Shown in pieces: positions 1-8,253 of a stretch of 64,000 nucleotides of DNA. Numbering within the stretch: the first letter of the stretch is position 1; every line of letters starts with the position of its first letter. The stretch is from Streptomyces sp. B21-083. GTDB taxonomy: Bacteria > Actinomycetota > Actinomycetes > Streptomycetales > Streptomycetaceae. Location of the stretch: assembly GCF_036898825.1 (NCBI RefSeq), contig NZ_JARUND010000001.1, positions 62,001 through 126,000 on the forward strand. The letters are read 5' to 3'. The notes beneath the pieces were generated by a model. It was not told the DNA's origin, searched no databases, and saw nothing but the letters and a program-made list of their open reading frames with translations. A program made the position numbers and the translations under genes.

Positions 1-595
1 CGCGGGGGAAGGTGACGTGGACGCTGGTGGAGGTGGGCAGCGCCTGCGGGGTGACGGGGCGGGGGTCGATGCCGCGGGCGCGGTCGGCGGCCAGGCGTCC
101 GGCGCGGCCTCCCAGGATGCGCTGCACGGTGGCCGGCGCCAGTCCGGCGAGCAGGCCGACGCGGTCCACTCCATATCCCTTCAGTGCGGCGGCCTGGCGG
201 GGGCCGATGCCGTGGAGGGCGTCGACGGGCAGCGGTTCCAGCCAGCCGGTGACCTGGCCGGGGTCGACAGCGAGGACGCCGCCGGGATCAGTGATCTGGC
301 GGGAGGCGGTGGCCGCGACCGTGATCGTCGGCCCGACGCCGACTCTCACGTCGACACCCAGTAGCGCGACGCTCCGCAGACGCACGATTTCTCCGAGCCG
401 ACGGGCGTCGGCGCGGTGGCAGCGCAGCGCGCCCTTCAGCTCCACCAGGGCTGCGGACGGGGGCAGCGCCTGGACCACCGGGGACAGGTCCGCGAGTAGT
501 TCCAGGACCTGTCGGAAGGTGTCTTCGGGCAGCCGGTCGGGGCAGCGCACATGCATCACACTCGACACCCCTCGTGTCTGAACTCCAGCATTCAT
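1..595 (-). CDS. Y-family DNA polymerase-like protein, ImuB-like, 3' end outside window
   Basis: About 198 codons are visible; the gene continues off the left edge. The ATG at 595 follows a strong GGAGGAGG ribosome site. Residues about 129-145 carry a helix-hairpin-helix (ALHGIGPRQAAALKGYG) typical of the thumb of DinB/UmuC/ImuB proteins, preceded by the PxxxLHGIG spacing of that family. The two carboxylate motifs of active polymerases (an early DxD and a later S-x-D-E) are not found: the matching stretch reads PPSAALVELKG. This resembles ImuB, the catalytically inactive Y-family partner in actinobacterial mutasomes. A near-consensus LexA box lies about 30 bp upstream, which supports SOS control. 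No imuA or dnaE2 is visible. Family assignment is fairly sure; the ImuB subtype is inferred. Confidence 0.75.
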   Translation of the reverse strand, partial: MNAGVQTRGVSSVMHVRCPDRLPEDTFRQVLELLADLSPVVQALPPSAALVELKGALRCHRADARRLGEIVRLRSVALLGVDVRVGVGPTITVAATASRQITDPGGVLAVDPGQVTGWLEPLPVDALHGIGPRQAAALKGYGVDRVGLLAGLAPATVQRILGGRAGRLAADRARGIDPRPVTPQALPTSTSVHVTFPR

Positions 596-623
596 GGACG
601 CCCACCTCCTCCACCCCACGCTA

Positions 624-639
624 TCGAACTAATATTCGA
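624..639. promoter_or_regulatory. Putative LexA/SOS box
   Basis: The sequence TCGAACTAATATTCGA matches the actinobacterial LexA operator TCGAAC-N4-GTTCGA at 11 of 12 fixed positions (G to A at the start of the right arm). It sits between the divergent ImuB-like gene (start 595) and the DUF6233 gene (start 684). Confidence 0.7.
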
Positions 640-683
640 ACACGCGACAGGCGGGCATCGCCCCTCCACTTAGAATCGGAAAC

Positions 684-1106
684 ATGTTCGATGATCTGCC
701 GCCTGATCTGGCGCGACTGGATGCGCTGAGGGTGTGGCACGCCCTGTGGCTGGAGCGCATCGACCGCAAGATCGCCTACCTCCGGCAGCGACAGGCCGAA
801 GAGGAACACGGCCGCCGCAACCGGCCACGGCCCCCGGACTGGATCGTCGAACTCGGCACCAGCACCGGACAGCCCCTCCAGGTCCACGACGGCGAATGCG
901 GCATGGCCGGCACACGGCAACGCGCCATCGACCGCGACGAAGCCCGCCGCCTGCTCACCACCGGACAGGTGCAGGCATGTCCGTTCTGCCACCCCGACAC
1001 CCAACTGCACATCATCGACTTAGCCGACCCGACGGGGCCGCCACGGCGGAGCCTCGAACGACCGCGCCGTCCCGCCCCGACTGGGGCGACCGCGATGTTG
1101 ACCTAG
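684..1106 (+). CDS. DUF6233-like hypothetical protein
   Basis: This 140-residue protein opens with FDDLPPDLARLDALRVWHAL, followed by an Arg/Glu-rich helix, PPDWIVELG, and a CGMAG...CPFCHPDTQLHIIDL segment. That layout is familiar from a large family of Streptomyces proteins of unknown function (DUF6233). The three visible Cys residues and the His could bind a metal, but no function is known. It lies 88 bp from the divergent polymerase-like gene and may share the LexA box. The last 25 residues after IIDL are low-complexity and Pro/Arg-rich. Confidence 0.8.
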   Translation: MFDDLPPDLARLDALRVWHALWLERIDRKIAYLRQRQAEEEHGRRNRPRPPDWIVELGTSTGQPLQVHDGECGMAGTRQRAIDRDEARRLLTTGQVQACPFCHPDTQLHIIDLADPTGPPRRSLERPRRPAPTGATAMLT

Positions 1107-1121
1107 AACAGGACTCCGCCG

Positions 1122-1325
1122 ATGACCACGACTCCCCCGCCGCCCGTCAACGAGCCGGACCCGTCCGCACTGACCTGCCCCGGTGACCGAGTCGGCCTCT
1201 GCGCCGGGTGCCAGCGCAAGACCCACCGGTACGGCTCAGGCGGGTGTCCGCTGTGCCAGTGGTGCATGAAGCCGGCGATGGAGCGGTGGGGCCCAGGCGT
1301 GCGCTACGTCAGCATTCGCGCCTAA
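1122..1325 (+). CDS. Small Cys-rich hypothetical protein
   Basis: This 67-residue protein begins 15 bp after the DUF6233 gene and is probably cotranscribed. It holds five Cys: C19, a CAGC pair, then CPLC and WC in the second half, with a His between (KTHRYGSGGCPLCQWC). This suggests a small zinc ribbon or knuckle. I do not recognise a named family. It could be a DNA- or protein-binding accessory factor. Confidence 0.6.
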   Translation: MTTTPPPPVNEPDPSALTCPGDRVGLCAGCQRKTHRYGSGGCPLCQWCMKPAMERWGPGVRYVSIRA

Positions 1326-1405
1326 CGACGGCCACGGTCTCGCCTCCTCGACTGAACCGCGGGACTGACGGAGGGCCGCTTCTTCCTCGCCGACGCCATG
1401 GCGAT

Positions 1406-2311
1406 CTACGCGCCCCGTTTCGTCGCCGCCTTCTTCGTGACAGTCTTCTTGACTGCCGTCTTCCTGGCTGCGGACTTCTTCTTCGGCAGCTCGTGCACGT
1501 CGGCTTCCCTGCCCTCACCGCGGGAGGCCTTCGCCTTGGCCACGGACTCTTCGAGCGCCGCCATCAGATCGAGCACCCGCCCTGTCGGCTCCGCGGCCGC
1601 CGGCGCTACGGGCGGCGCACGGTGCTCCAGCTTCGCCTCGATCACCTGCTCCAGGGCCTCGGTGTATGTGTCCACGGCGAAGTCGGCGTCCTCGATGCCG
1701 TCGTGGGTCATCGAGTCGATGAGAGCCCGCGCCCCGGCGACCTCGTCCTCGTCCTCGTCCAGCTCGACTTCTTCCGGGGCCAGCTCGGAAGGGTCGCGGA
1801 TCTCGTCCGGCCAGCGCATCGCGTGCAAGACGATCGCGTCGTCCCGCACGCGCAGCAGGCCCAGACGTTCTCTGCCGGACCAGGCGTACTTCGCCACCGC
1901 GACCTTCGAGCTCCGCTCCAGCGCCTTCCGCAGCAGGACGTACGGCTTGGCCGCCACCTGACCCTTCGCCTGCAGGTAGTAACCCTCGGCGATCATCAAA
2001 GGGTCGATCGAGGACGCCGGTACGAAAGCGTGGATCTCGATCGCCTTCGCCGTCGGCAGCGGCATCTCCCGCAGCTCTTCGTCGGTGACGGCGATGACCC
2101 GGTCCTTGGAGACCTCGTAGCCCTTGCCGATCTCATCCTGCCTGACCTCACGGTCCTCGATCTCGCAGTACTTGCGCACCCGGACGCGCGCCATGTCTTC
2201 GAGGTGGATCTGGTGAAAGCGGACGCTGTGGTCCTCGGTGGCCGACTGGACGTTGACCGGCACGCTGACCAGGCCGAAGCTGATCGCGCCGCTCCAGACG
2301 GTTCGGGGCAT
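1406..2311 (-). CDS. ku: Ku protein, non-homologous end joining
   Basis: The 301-residue product opens with MPRTVWSGAISFGLVSVPV, the signature start of bacterial Ku. It continues with FHQIHLED, VRVRKYCEIED and a central beta-barrel region, then IDPLMIAEGYYLQ. Bacterial Ku forms a homodimeric ring on double-strand ends and recruits LigD. The length is usual, and the Lys/Ala-rich C-terminal tail (KKKSAARKTAVKKTVTKK) is the DNA-binding extension common in actinobacteria. No ligD is in the window. A ku gene on an accessory or linear replicon is common in Streptomyces. Confidence 0.97.
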   Translation of the reverse strand: MPRTVWSGAISFGLVSVPVNVQSATEDHSVRFHQIHLEDMARVRVRKYCEIEDREVRQDEIGKGYEVSKDRVIAVTDEELREMPLPTAKAIEIHAFVPASSIDPLMIAEGYYLQAKGQVAAKPYVLLRKALERSSKVAVAKYAWSGRERLGLLRVRDDAIVLHAMRWPDEIRDPSELAPEEVELDEDEDEVAGARALIDSMTHDGIEDADFAVDTYTEALEQVIEAKLEHRAPPVAPAAAEPTGRVLDLMAALEESVAKAKASRGEGREADVHELPKKKSAARKTAVKKTVTKKAATKRGA

Positions 2312-2716
2312 GGGGCACCTCCATAACAGGCCCCGAGCACGGTCAGCCTACGAGCCGGCAGTGACACGGGCACCTCGACGCCGCGTGCGAGCGGGGGCAC
2401 CCTGGAACGCAGCTCCGGGGGGCCGATGGAATGGGTCTCGCTGGCCAGCACGACCGTGGGCGCAGGAATCGCCACCGCGTCGGCCGGGATCCTCGAGGAC
2501 GTACCCGTAGCGCCTCCAGGCCCGGGTGACTCAAAAAGCCGGGCTTCCACGCCGTCTGCCGTGGATCTGCTGCCCGCCCGGGTCGGCCTGGCGAACCAGG
2601 GTGGGCGGGAGAAAGGCCAATCACATTGACGGCAGCCTCCGCCCGAGGCTCAACCGAAGCCGGGGCAGCCGACATTTTCTGTCTCGCAGGACGCCCAGAC
2701 GTCGCAGGCCTCGCCG
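2312..2716. other. Intergenic region, nothing recognised
   Basis: About 400 bp between the start of ku and the end of the DUF6207 gene. Open frames cross it on both strands, but none has a recognisable product or ribosome site. Confidence 0.5.
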
Positions 2717-2965
2717 CTACGACAGGATTTCCTGTGCGTCTGAAGGGACTTGGACGACGGGCTGGCGCAGGTCCAGGTAGCAGCGCAGCCGTACACCGGG
2801 CTGACCGGCGTCCCGCGTCGTCTGCTCCGTGATCGATGTAGCCCAGCGTTCGGCGAGCAGTTGCTGGACGGCGAGCGCGGTGGCGTCGTCTGCGGCTGCG
2901 ACGTCGACGACAACCAGGCCCGGCCGGCTTACATGCGTCTCGTTGATCGGGTCCATGTACATCAC
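2717..2965 (-). CDS. DUF6207-like protein, copy 1
   Basis: This 82-residue protein contains MDPINETHVSRPGLVVVDVA, then LLAERWATS, and TTRDAGQPGVRLRCYLDL. This is the compact pattern of the Streptomyces DUF6207 family, function unknown. A second copy lies at 26659-26925 and is almost identical through residue 65, after which the C-termini diverge. Similarity also extends into the upstream DNA, so this is a segmental duplication. The start could be the first Met or the Met before DPIN. Confidence 0.8.
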   Translation of the reverse strand: MMYMDPINETHVSRPGLVVVDVAAADDATALAVQQLLAERWATSITEQTTRDAGQPGVRLRCYLDLRQPVVQVPSDAQEILS

Positions 2966-3068
2966 TACGCCCAGGCTCCCAAGGGGAGTTCCGCCGGTGC
3001 GGGGTCTTCACCCGACCGAGTGGCGCCGTGCTCGGGCCAGTACGTCAGTGGCGCGCTGGCCGCCGGCC

Positions 3069-3359
3069 TCACCGCTCCCACAGCGGGCGGGCAAGCCCGG
3101 TCCCGCCGCAGTGGAAGCAGCGGCCCGAGCGGGCAGTTCCCGGCGTGCCGATGGTGTCGGCGGCGTCCAGCAGGAGCCGGGTGAGGCCGGTCAGGTGGTC
3201 CTTGTGCAGCGCGAGGTCATGGCGCCTGCCCACCATGATGTCCAGGGCGACGTCGGGGCCAAGGGTCCGGGCGTCCCAGCTGATGCCGCGCGTGGCGGTG
3301 GAGATCATGTCGTACAGGTCGCTGGTGGTCTGCGGCAATCCGGCTGCCGGTGAGGGCAC
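3069..3359 (-). CDS. Hypothetical protein
   Basis: A possible 96-residue protein starting at GTG 3359, reading VPSPAAGLPQTTSDLYDMIS and then a helical stretch with ALHKDHLTGLTRLLLDAADT. It ends in CFHCGGTG, one half of a zinc-ribbon-like motif. The helical centre resembles small Streptomyces proteins of unknown function. The ribosome site is weak and the reading frame is open upstream, so the start is uncertain. It lies downstream of, and on the same strand as, the frameshifted gene at 3386-4062. Confidence 0.4.
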   Translation of the reverse strand: MPSPAAGLPQTTSDLYDMISTATRGISWDARTLGPDVALDIMVGRRHDLALHKDHLTGLTRLLLDAADTIGTPGTARSGRCFHCGGTGLARPLWER

Positions 3360-3385
3360 TTGCCCATGGCCGTCCGGTCCGTGCT

Positions 3386-4062
3386 TTATGTCGCGCCGGT
3401 GAGCGAGGCCGGCGCGGGCTGCCACCACGGGGGCGGGACCGGGCCCGTGGCGTGGGTGTTGGGCCAGTCCTCCAGCAGGCGGTCGTCCTGGTGGTCGTCC
3501 CGGTGACCGCGGTCGCGGTCGCAGTACCAGCGGCCGAGGCGCGAGGAGTGCATCGCCGGGCAGGTCAGCTTCCCGCCGAACCGTACCCGGATCTCGTCCT
3601 CGATCCCGGGGGTCGGTTCCACATCGAAGGAGGCCGCCTCCACCGCGGACACGACAGCCCGCACGGCGTTCATCGCCGCCTCCGCGTCGGCATCGGACCA
3701 CACACGCAGGTAACCCCCGCGGTGCACGTCCCGGGAGAATGCCGAGCCGATGATGACGAACGGGTGCCGGCCACCGATCAGGGCGCGCTCGGTCACCTCG
3801 GTCACGAACTCATGCGGGTCAACGAGCACATAGCCGGTCCGCCGCAGTGCACCGCCGCGGCCGTCCTCGTACGGGTGCAGGCGACGGCCGTCGATATCGC
3901 GAGGACGCCGCCCGTGACCGCGTCGGCGACCCGGTACCGATCCGTTCCACGGTCCCGGTCCAGGATCCGTACGTACCGGGGCGGGCCGCTCGCGGACGCG
4001 CACGACCGGTAGATCTGGCCGCGCTGCAGATGGACCTGCGCGACCGAGAGTTCATCGTCCAC
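3386..4062 (-). pseudogene. Frameshifted Streptomyces hypothetical gene
   Basis: Two overlapping frames look like halves of one protein. The first runs from ATG 4062 (MDDELSVAQVHLQRGQIYRS, then RYVRILDRDRGTDRYRVADA) to about 3900. The second continues as RRLHPYEDGRGGALRRTGYV LVDPHEF and on to 3386. This order (a 'GQIY', 'VRIL' N-terminal module followed by 'LHP...RRTGYVLV') is common in small actinobacterial proteins. The switch lies near a GCGATATCGACGG stretch at about 3890-3905. It may be a real decay event or a base-calling error. Downstream residues include an unrecognised alpha/beta segment (FVIIGSAFSRDVHRGGYLRV). Confidence 0.5.
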
Positions 4063-4140
4063 AGCATCTCCAGGAGAGTGTTCAGCAGCCTCGAAACCCT
4101 ATCGGGGCCCTTCCGCGCGATTGTCGGCCCGGAACATGGG

Positions 4141-4599
4141 TCAGCTGCTGCTCGGTGCCACGGTCTGCGGGGCGGGCGCGGCCTCCAGCCGGTCAAGCCG
4201 TTCGTAGAGGGCACGCACGAGGCGGGCGCGGTTCTGGACGCAGTGCACGGTGCCCTCGATCGTCGCGGACAGCCGGCCTTCCGCCTCGCGCAGCACGACG
4301 TCGGCGAGCGCCCTGCGCCCGCTGCTCTTCGGCAGCTGGCTCGCGCGGTGCCGGACGTCGGAGGCGACGGCGCGGGCGTGGCCGGTCAGCTGGAGGGCGA
4401 TCTGCTCGTAGTCGCGTTCGGCGAGCGTGTCCTCGCCGGTCCACGCGAGGACGGCCTTGACGAGGCACTCGTACGGCTCGCGATCGAGGGGGAGCTCCGC
4501 CTCGATCAGCCCGTCGGGGTCGTACAGGACCGTGTGGCTGCTGGTGTGCATGGCGGGCCTCGCTGCTGGGGCGTCGTCGCGCGGGTGGCCGACGGTCAC
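4141..4599 (-). CDS. DUF6415-like protein
   Basis: The 152-residue product contains LPLDREPYECLVKAVLAWTG, then LAERDYEQIALQLTGHARAV and a helical C-terminus. I recognise this as the DUF6415 pattern of Streptomyces ('natural product biosynthesis' by annotation only; no reaction is known). Its GTG start at 4599 overlaps the stop of the upstream small gene (GTGA), so the two are probably translationally coupled. An internal ATG at residue 17 (MHTSSHT) is an alternative start. Confidence 0.75.
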   Translation of the reverse strand: MTVGHPRDDAPAARPAMHTSSHTVLYDPDGLIEAELPLDREPYECLVKAVLAWTGEDTLAERDYEQIALQLTGHARAVASDVRHRASQLPKSSGRRALADVVLREAEGRLSATIEGTVHCVQNRARLVRALYERLDRLEAAPAPQTVAPSSS

Positions 4600-4823
4600 C
4601 GCTGGGGGTCCTCGCCGCCGCCGTCCCCGTCGTCCTGGTCCTCGCCGTGCTGACCGAGGAACCGGGCGAAGCCCCGGTCTGCTCGGGCCAGCAGGGCCGG
4701 GGAGGGAACGCCGTAGACGGGCGGCTTAAGGCCGCGGCCCTCCCGGGCCGAGGCGGTGGAGTCGGTGTGTGAGCGCGAGGGGGCGCCTTTTCTTCGGCTG
4801 GTGGGACTGTGGCTGCTGCCCAT
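4596..4823 (-). CDS. Small hypothetical protein, coupled to DUF6415 gene
   Basis: This 75-residue, very hydrophilic protein has an Arg/Ser-rich N-terminus (MGSSHSPTSRRKGAPSRSHT) and an acidic tail (GEDQDDGDGGGED). It is upstream of the DUF6415-like gene with a 4-bp GTGA overlap, an arrangement that usually reflects an operon. No fold or function is recognised; similar short proteins occur next to DUF6415 genes in Streptomyces. Confidence 0.6.
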   Translation of the reverse strand: MGSSHSPTSRRKGAPSRSHTDSTASAREGRGLKPPVYGVPSPALLARADRGFARFLGQHGEDQDDGDGGGEDPQR

Positions 4824-4829
4824 CGTCGG

Positions 4830-5522
4830 CTATTCCGCTTCGTGGGTAGGTTCGAGCCCCGTGTGGTCGTGGTCTTTGTCGGTGCGGGTGGGGTCGGCGG
4901 CGTGGATGAGTTGGCGGAGCCCGCCGAAGTAGACCTCGTGGTCGACCATGGCGGGCAGGATGGCGGCGAGGTGGCCGGTCAGCACCGGAAACTTCTCGGG
5001 GTCCAGCGCGGCCAACGCCCGCCGGGTGGCGGCCTGGGCGGACTTCGGGTCGCGGTGGTCGACGAAGCTCGCGCTGCCCAGGGTGAGCAGGTAAAGCCGC
5101 CGGTAGCAGGTGATCGCCTCCGCGGCGGTCATGCCGGACGCGAGAGAGTCGGCGAGCTGCGGCTCGACCAGGCGCTTCAGCAGTTGCGGGCCGAGCCAGG
5201 GCCGGCCGCCGCGCAGGGCGACCAGGCCCGGATGGGCCGTCAGTAGCTCGTACAGCGCGGTGAAGCGGGTCTCGGTGGCGGTCGCCCAGTCGGTGCCGGG
5301 CGGGATCTCGGGCAGGTGGGCGGCGAGTTGGTCGGTCACCAGGTCCAGCAGGCCGGCCAGGTCGGTGCAGCGGCGCTGGAGCGAGGCGACGGAGATGTCC
5401 AGCGCGGAGGCGAGGGTGCGGAAGCTGAGTGTGCCGAGGCCTTGCTGATCCACGATCAACAGGGCTGTCTCGGCGATGCGTTCGGGAGTCGCGAGGTCCA
5501 GGGAAGCGGATTGCCGTGGCAT
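4830..5522 (-). CDS. TetR-family transcriptional regulator
   Basis: From ATG 5522 the product begins MPRQSASLDLATPERIAETA and continues LLIVDQQGLGTLSFRTLASA, LDISVASLQR: a TetR N-terminal helix-turn-helix (about residues 10-55) with the usual A..LD.S..SL recognition helix. The remaining 175 residues are helical and resemble a TetR ligand-binding C-terminal domain. It is divergent from the oxygenase gene starting at 5585, so the 62-bp gap probably holds its operator. Its ligand may relate to the oxygenase/PLP-enzyme pair. Confidence 0.9.
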   Translation of the reverse strand: MPRQSASLDLATPERIAETALLIVDQQGLGTLSFRTLASALDISVASLQRRCTDLAGLLDLVTDQLAAHLPEIPPGTDWATATETRFTALYELLTAHPGLVALRGGRPWLGPQLLKRLVEPQLADSLASGMTAAEAITCYRRLYLLTLGSASFVDHRDPKSAQAATRRALAALDPEKFPVLTGHLAAILPAMVDHEVYFGGLRQLIHAADPTRTDKDHDHTGLEPTHEAE

Positions 5523-5584
5523 GTGAGTCAGCGTACGGTACGGCGTATCGTCACGGTAGGCTTCCATCTCCTTACGGAGGCGAC

Positions 5585-6653
5585 ATGCCCCGCACCACGG
5601 CGCTCGACCCGCTGTTCACCGCCGTGAACACTGCGGCCTTCACCGACCGGCACCTGGCCAACCTCGCGGCCGGCTCCCTCGCTGCCGTCCGAGTTCCCGA
5701 CTTCCTCGACCGGCAGACCTGTGTCAGCGCGCTGGCCGCGCTGGACCGGCTGCCCACCGCCGACTACGACCCGGCCCGGGTGCCGACCCCGATCCTCCGC
5801 TTCGGCCCGGCGCTCAACGACTACCGCGTCCAGCAGGACGGCCGGCTGGACGCCGAGCGGTACTGGCGCGACGCCGAGGCGGCCCGGGCGGCCTGGCACC
5901 GGGCCGGGATGCGCCCGGACCCGATCACCGTCTCGCTGGCCCGGCTCGGCTCCGCCTGGGGCGCCGCCGTCACCGCGGCCACCATCGGCGGCAGGGCGGT
6001 CTTCGGCGGAACCCTGCGCGAAATCAACGCCGGGGCCCTGGTCCACTACTTGGCGGTGGTGCCGCCCTTGGTGCCGCGGCCGACGGCCAGTTCACCGCTG
6101 CCCGTCTGGACCGAGGTGAAGCCGGACTTGTCCTCGGAGTGCTGGTCGAACTCGCCGACGTACAGATGGAGTTTCCCGTAGCGGGTCTCCGTCTTGCTCG
6201 CATCGGCCGGGTCGGTCCACTCCCAGCCCTCCTGCGCGTCGAAGGTCCCGGTGACCTGCACCCAGGTGTCGGTCTCGGCGACATCGCCGCCCGGCACCTC
6301 GGCGCTCTCGGTGCTCGATCACCCGGGAGTTCTCCGCCGGGCTCTTCGACCAAGAGGTCGTCGCTCAGCTCGCGTTCAACGTCTGGGTGGCCGTCCCCGC
6401 CACCGGCGGGGCGACCACCGTGTGGCGCCACCGCTGGGAGCCGGCCGACGAACAGCACCGCCAGGCGTACGGCTACCAGCTCCAGACCGTCGGGCACTGC
6501 CAGCGGGTCAGCCTGCGGCCGGAGCTCGGCGACGGACTGCTGTTCAACCCGGCCAACTTCCACGCGGTCGATCCCTGCCCCGGCCAGCGGCGGATCGCCT
6601 TCGCCCTCTTCCTGGCGCTCACCACCAACGGCCAGCTCATCGCCTGGTCCTGA
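5585..6653 (+). pseudogene. 2OG-Fe(II) oxygenase-like gene interrupted by an inverted LamG fragment
   Basis: The first part (5585 to about 6044) starts with ATG after a GGAGGC site and reads MPRTTALDPLFTAV, then LRFGPALNDYR and LREINAGALVHY. The last part (about 6319-6653) reads LAFNVWVAVPATGGATTVWR, LGDGLLFNPANFHAVDP and RRIAFALFLALT. Together they resemble a small non-haem iron dioxygenase of the BesD-like halogenase/hydroxylase type. The final His of an iron site is visible in the FH of LFNPANFHAV. About 270 bp of foreign DNA in reverse orientation replace the centre, where the first iron ligands should follow VHY. The protein cannot be functional. The BesD resemblance is inference. Confidence 0.65.
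6046..6318 (-). other. Inserted fragment of a LamG-type domain gene
   Basis: Read on the minus strand this stretch encodes ESAEVPGGDVAETDTWVQV, then YGKLHLYVGEFDQ and a run ending GELAVGRGTKGG. That is a typical piece of a LamG/concanavalin-like jelly-roll repeat of large secreted Streptomyces proteins. It has no start signal and stops at 6046, exactly where the oxygenase frame breaks. No inverted ends or target duplication are seen, so its origin is probably illegitimate recombination. Confidence 0.6.
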
Positions 6654-6677
6654 CCCTCTCCCAGCAGGAGCAACAAC

Positions 6678-7733
6678 GTGCACCAGCTCACGTACGGCGA
6701 CATCAAGGCAGCAACCGACCGGATCGCCGGACGCATCCGCCCCGTCACCCTCGCCCCCGTCGACCCCGGCGCTATCCGCACCGCACACCGTGACCCCCTG
6801 GACGACCGCGAGCCACAGGACTGCGAGGTATGGCTCGCGCTGGAGTACATGCAGCACACCGGCTCCTTCAAGGCCCGCGGCGCCCAGAACTTCATCCAGG
6901 CCCACCGCGAGGCCGGCACCCTCCCGGAGGCGGGGGTGACCATCGCCTCCGGCGGCAACGCCGGACTCGCGTGCGCGTGGGCGGCCCAGCAGCAGGGCGT
7001 GCGGGCCACGGTGTTCCTCCCGGCCACCGCCCCGGAGGTCAAGGTCGCCAAGCTCCGCGGCTACGGCGCGGACGTGCGCCTGGTGGGCTCGGAGTACGCC
7101 GAAGCGCTCGCCGCCTGCGAGAACTTCACGGCCGCGACCGGTGCACTCCCCTCCCACGCCTACGATCACCCCCTGATCGCCGCCGGGGCCGGCACCCTGC
7201 TGGAGGAGATCCGCACCCAGATCCCGGGCCTGGACACCGTGGTGGTCGCCGTCGGCGGCGGCGGCCTGTTCGCCGGCATCGCCACCGCCGCCCAGCACCA
7301 CGGCATCCGCACCGTCGCCGTGGAACCGGAGAACTGCCGCGCCCTCAACGCCGCCCTCGAGGCCGGCCACCTCGTCGATGTCACCGTGGACTCCGTCGCC
7401 GCCGACTCCCTCGGCGCACGCCGCACCTCCGCCATGGCACTGCACGCCGCCCAGCAGGAACGCGTGCACTCCGTGCTCGTACCGGACAGCGAGATCATCC
7501 GGGCCCGCCAGGCACTGTGGGACCACCGCCGCATCGCCGTGGAGCACGGAGCGGCAACCGCGCTCGCCGCCCTCACAGCCGCGCCGCACCATGTACCCCA
7601 CCGCGACCTGCCCACCAGGCCCACCGGGCCGTCCCGCAACTACCGCCCCGCCAACGGCGAGAAGGTCGCCGTCGTGCTGTGCGGAGCGAACACAGACCCC
7701 GCACAGCTCACCTGGCAAACCCCCGAGCACTGA
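6678..7733 (+). CDS. PLP-dependent threonine/serine dehydratase-like enzyme
   Basis: The 351-residue product has the fold-type II PLP signature: the lysine motif HTGSFKARGA (about residues 56-65), the substrate loop ASGGNAGLA, and the phosphate-binding glycine loop VAVGGGGLFAG. A C-terminal VVLCGANTDP completes the catalytic domain. There is no ACT regulatory domain, so it is catabolic or biosynthetic rather than IlvA-like. It starts at GTG 6678, 24 bp after the broken oxygenase gene, with a GCAGGAG ribosome site, and was probably in one operon with it under the divergent TetR. Likely reactions are beta-elimination or racemisation of a hydroxy-amino acid. Confidence 0.9.
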   Translation: MHQLTYGDIKAATDRIAGRIRPVTLAPVDPGAIRTAHRDPLDDREPQDCEVWLALEYMQHTGSFKARGAQNFIQAHREAGTLPEAGVTIASGGNAGLACAWAAQQQGVRATVFLPATAPEVKVAKLRGYGADVRLVGSEYAEALAACENFTAATGALPSHAYDHPLIAAGAGTLLEEIRTQIPGLDTVVVAVGGGGLFAGIATAAQHHGIRTVAVEPENCRALNAALEAGHLVDVTVDSVAADSLGARRTSAMALHAAQQERVHSVLVPDSEIIRARQALWDHRRIAVEHGAATALAALTAAPHHVPHRDLPTRPTGPSRNYRPANGEKVAVVLCGANTDPAQLTWQTPEH

Positions 7734-8080
7734 CCCACCAGCCCGAAAGAGAAGCCCCGTTCCTGGAACGGCGGTTTCTAGGGATCGTCGCAACACGTGG
7801 TCGGTTGTGTCAGAAGCCGTAGTCCTATCGACCGTGAGGGCGGTTTTGGTCGAACGGGTTGCCTGGTCGGGTGATTTCGGCCGGGTCGGTGCATGAAGGC
7901 AGGACCTCCGGTGCAGCACGAGGGTTGCGAAGCCAACTCGTCTACGCCCGGAGGTCCTGTTGTCGCAGTTCTACGCCGTTTCGCCGGTTGTCTTCAACTC
8001 GGCGCGTTCTTCGTGCGTTTGCCTCGCTCACCGGTTCGGGAACGCGGCCGACCGGCCGGTTCCCGGTCTACGGCTCGGAC
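7734..8080. other. Gene-free segment with inverted repeat, likely IS debris
   Basis: No credible gene. A perfect 12-bp inverted repeat (CAGGACCTCCGG at 7900-7911 and its complement at 7948-7959) could form a hairpin. The stretch ends at an IS5-type transposase remnant, so it is probably relic insertion-sequence DNA. Confidence 0.4.
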
Positions 8081-8151
8081 ATGACGGACGCGCAGTGGGC
8101 GGTGGTGCGCGACGCGCTGCCGGTCCCGGCGTGGATGGAGGGAAAGGGCGG
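8081..8151 (+). mobile_element. IS5-family transposase N-terminal remnant
   Basis: From ATG 8081 the frame reads MTDAQWAVVRDALPVPAWME then GKGG. This is the start-region motif of actinobacterial IS5-type transposases (L-T-D-x-Q-W ... L-P-x-P). The similarity stops after about 24 residues, leaving only a stump. Confidence 0.65.
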
Positions 8152-8253
8152 GCACCGTTCAACCAGGCAGTCCGTGACAGCGGACGGTCCGTCGTTGAAA
8201 CGCACCGGCGCCGGCCACCCATCACGAAGGTGGCACCGGGCCCTGACGGGCGC

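Noticed and set aside
6024..7919. A 631-codon minus-strand frame opposite the PLP enzyme gene
   Set aside because: It is Gly/Arg-rich without domain features, and the plus strand carries a clear PLP enzyme; typical mirror frame in GC-rich DNA.
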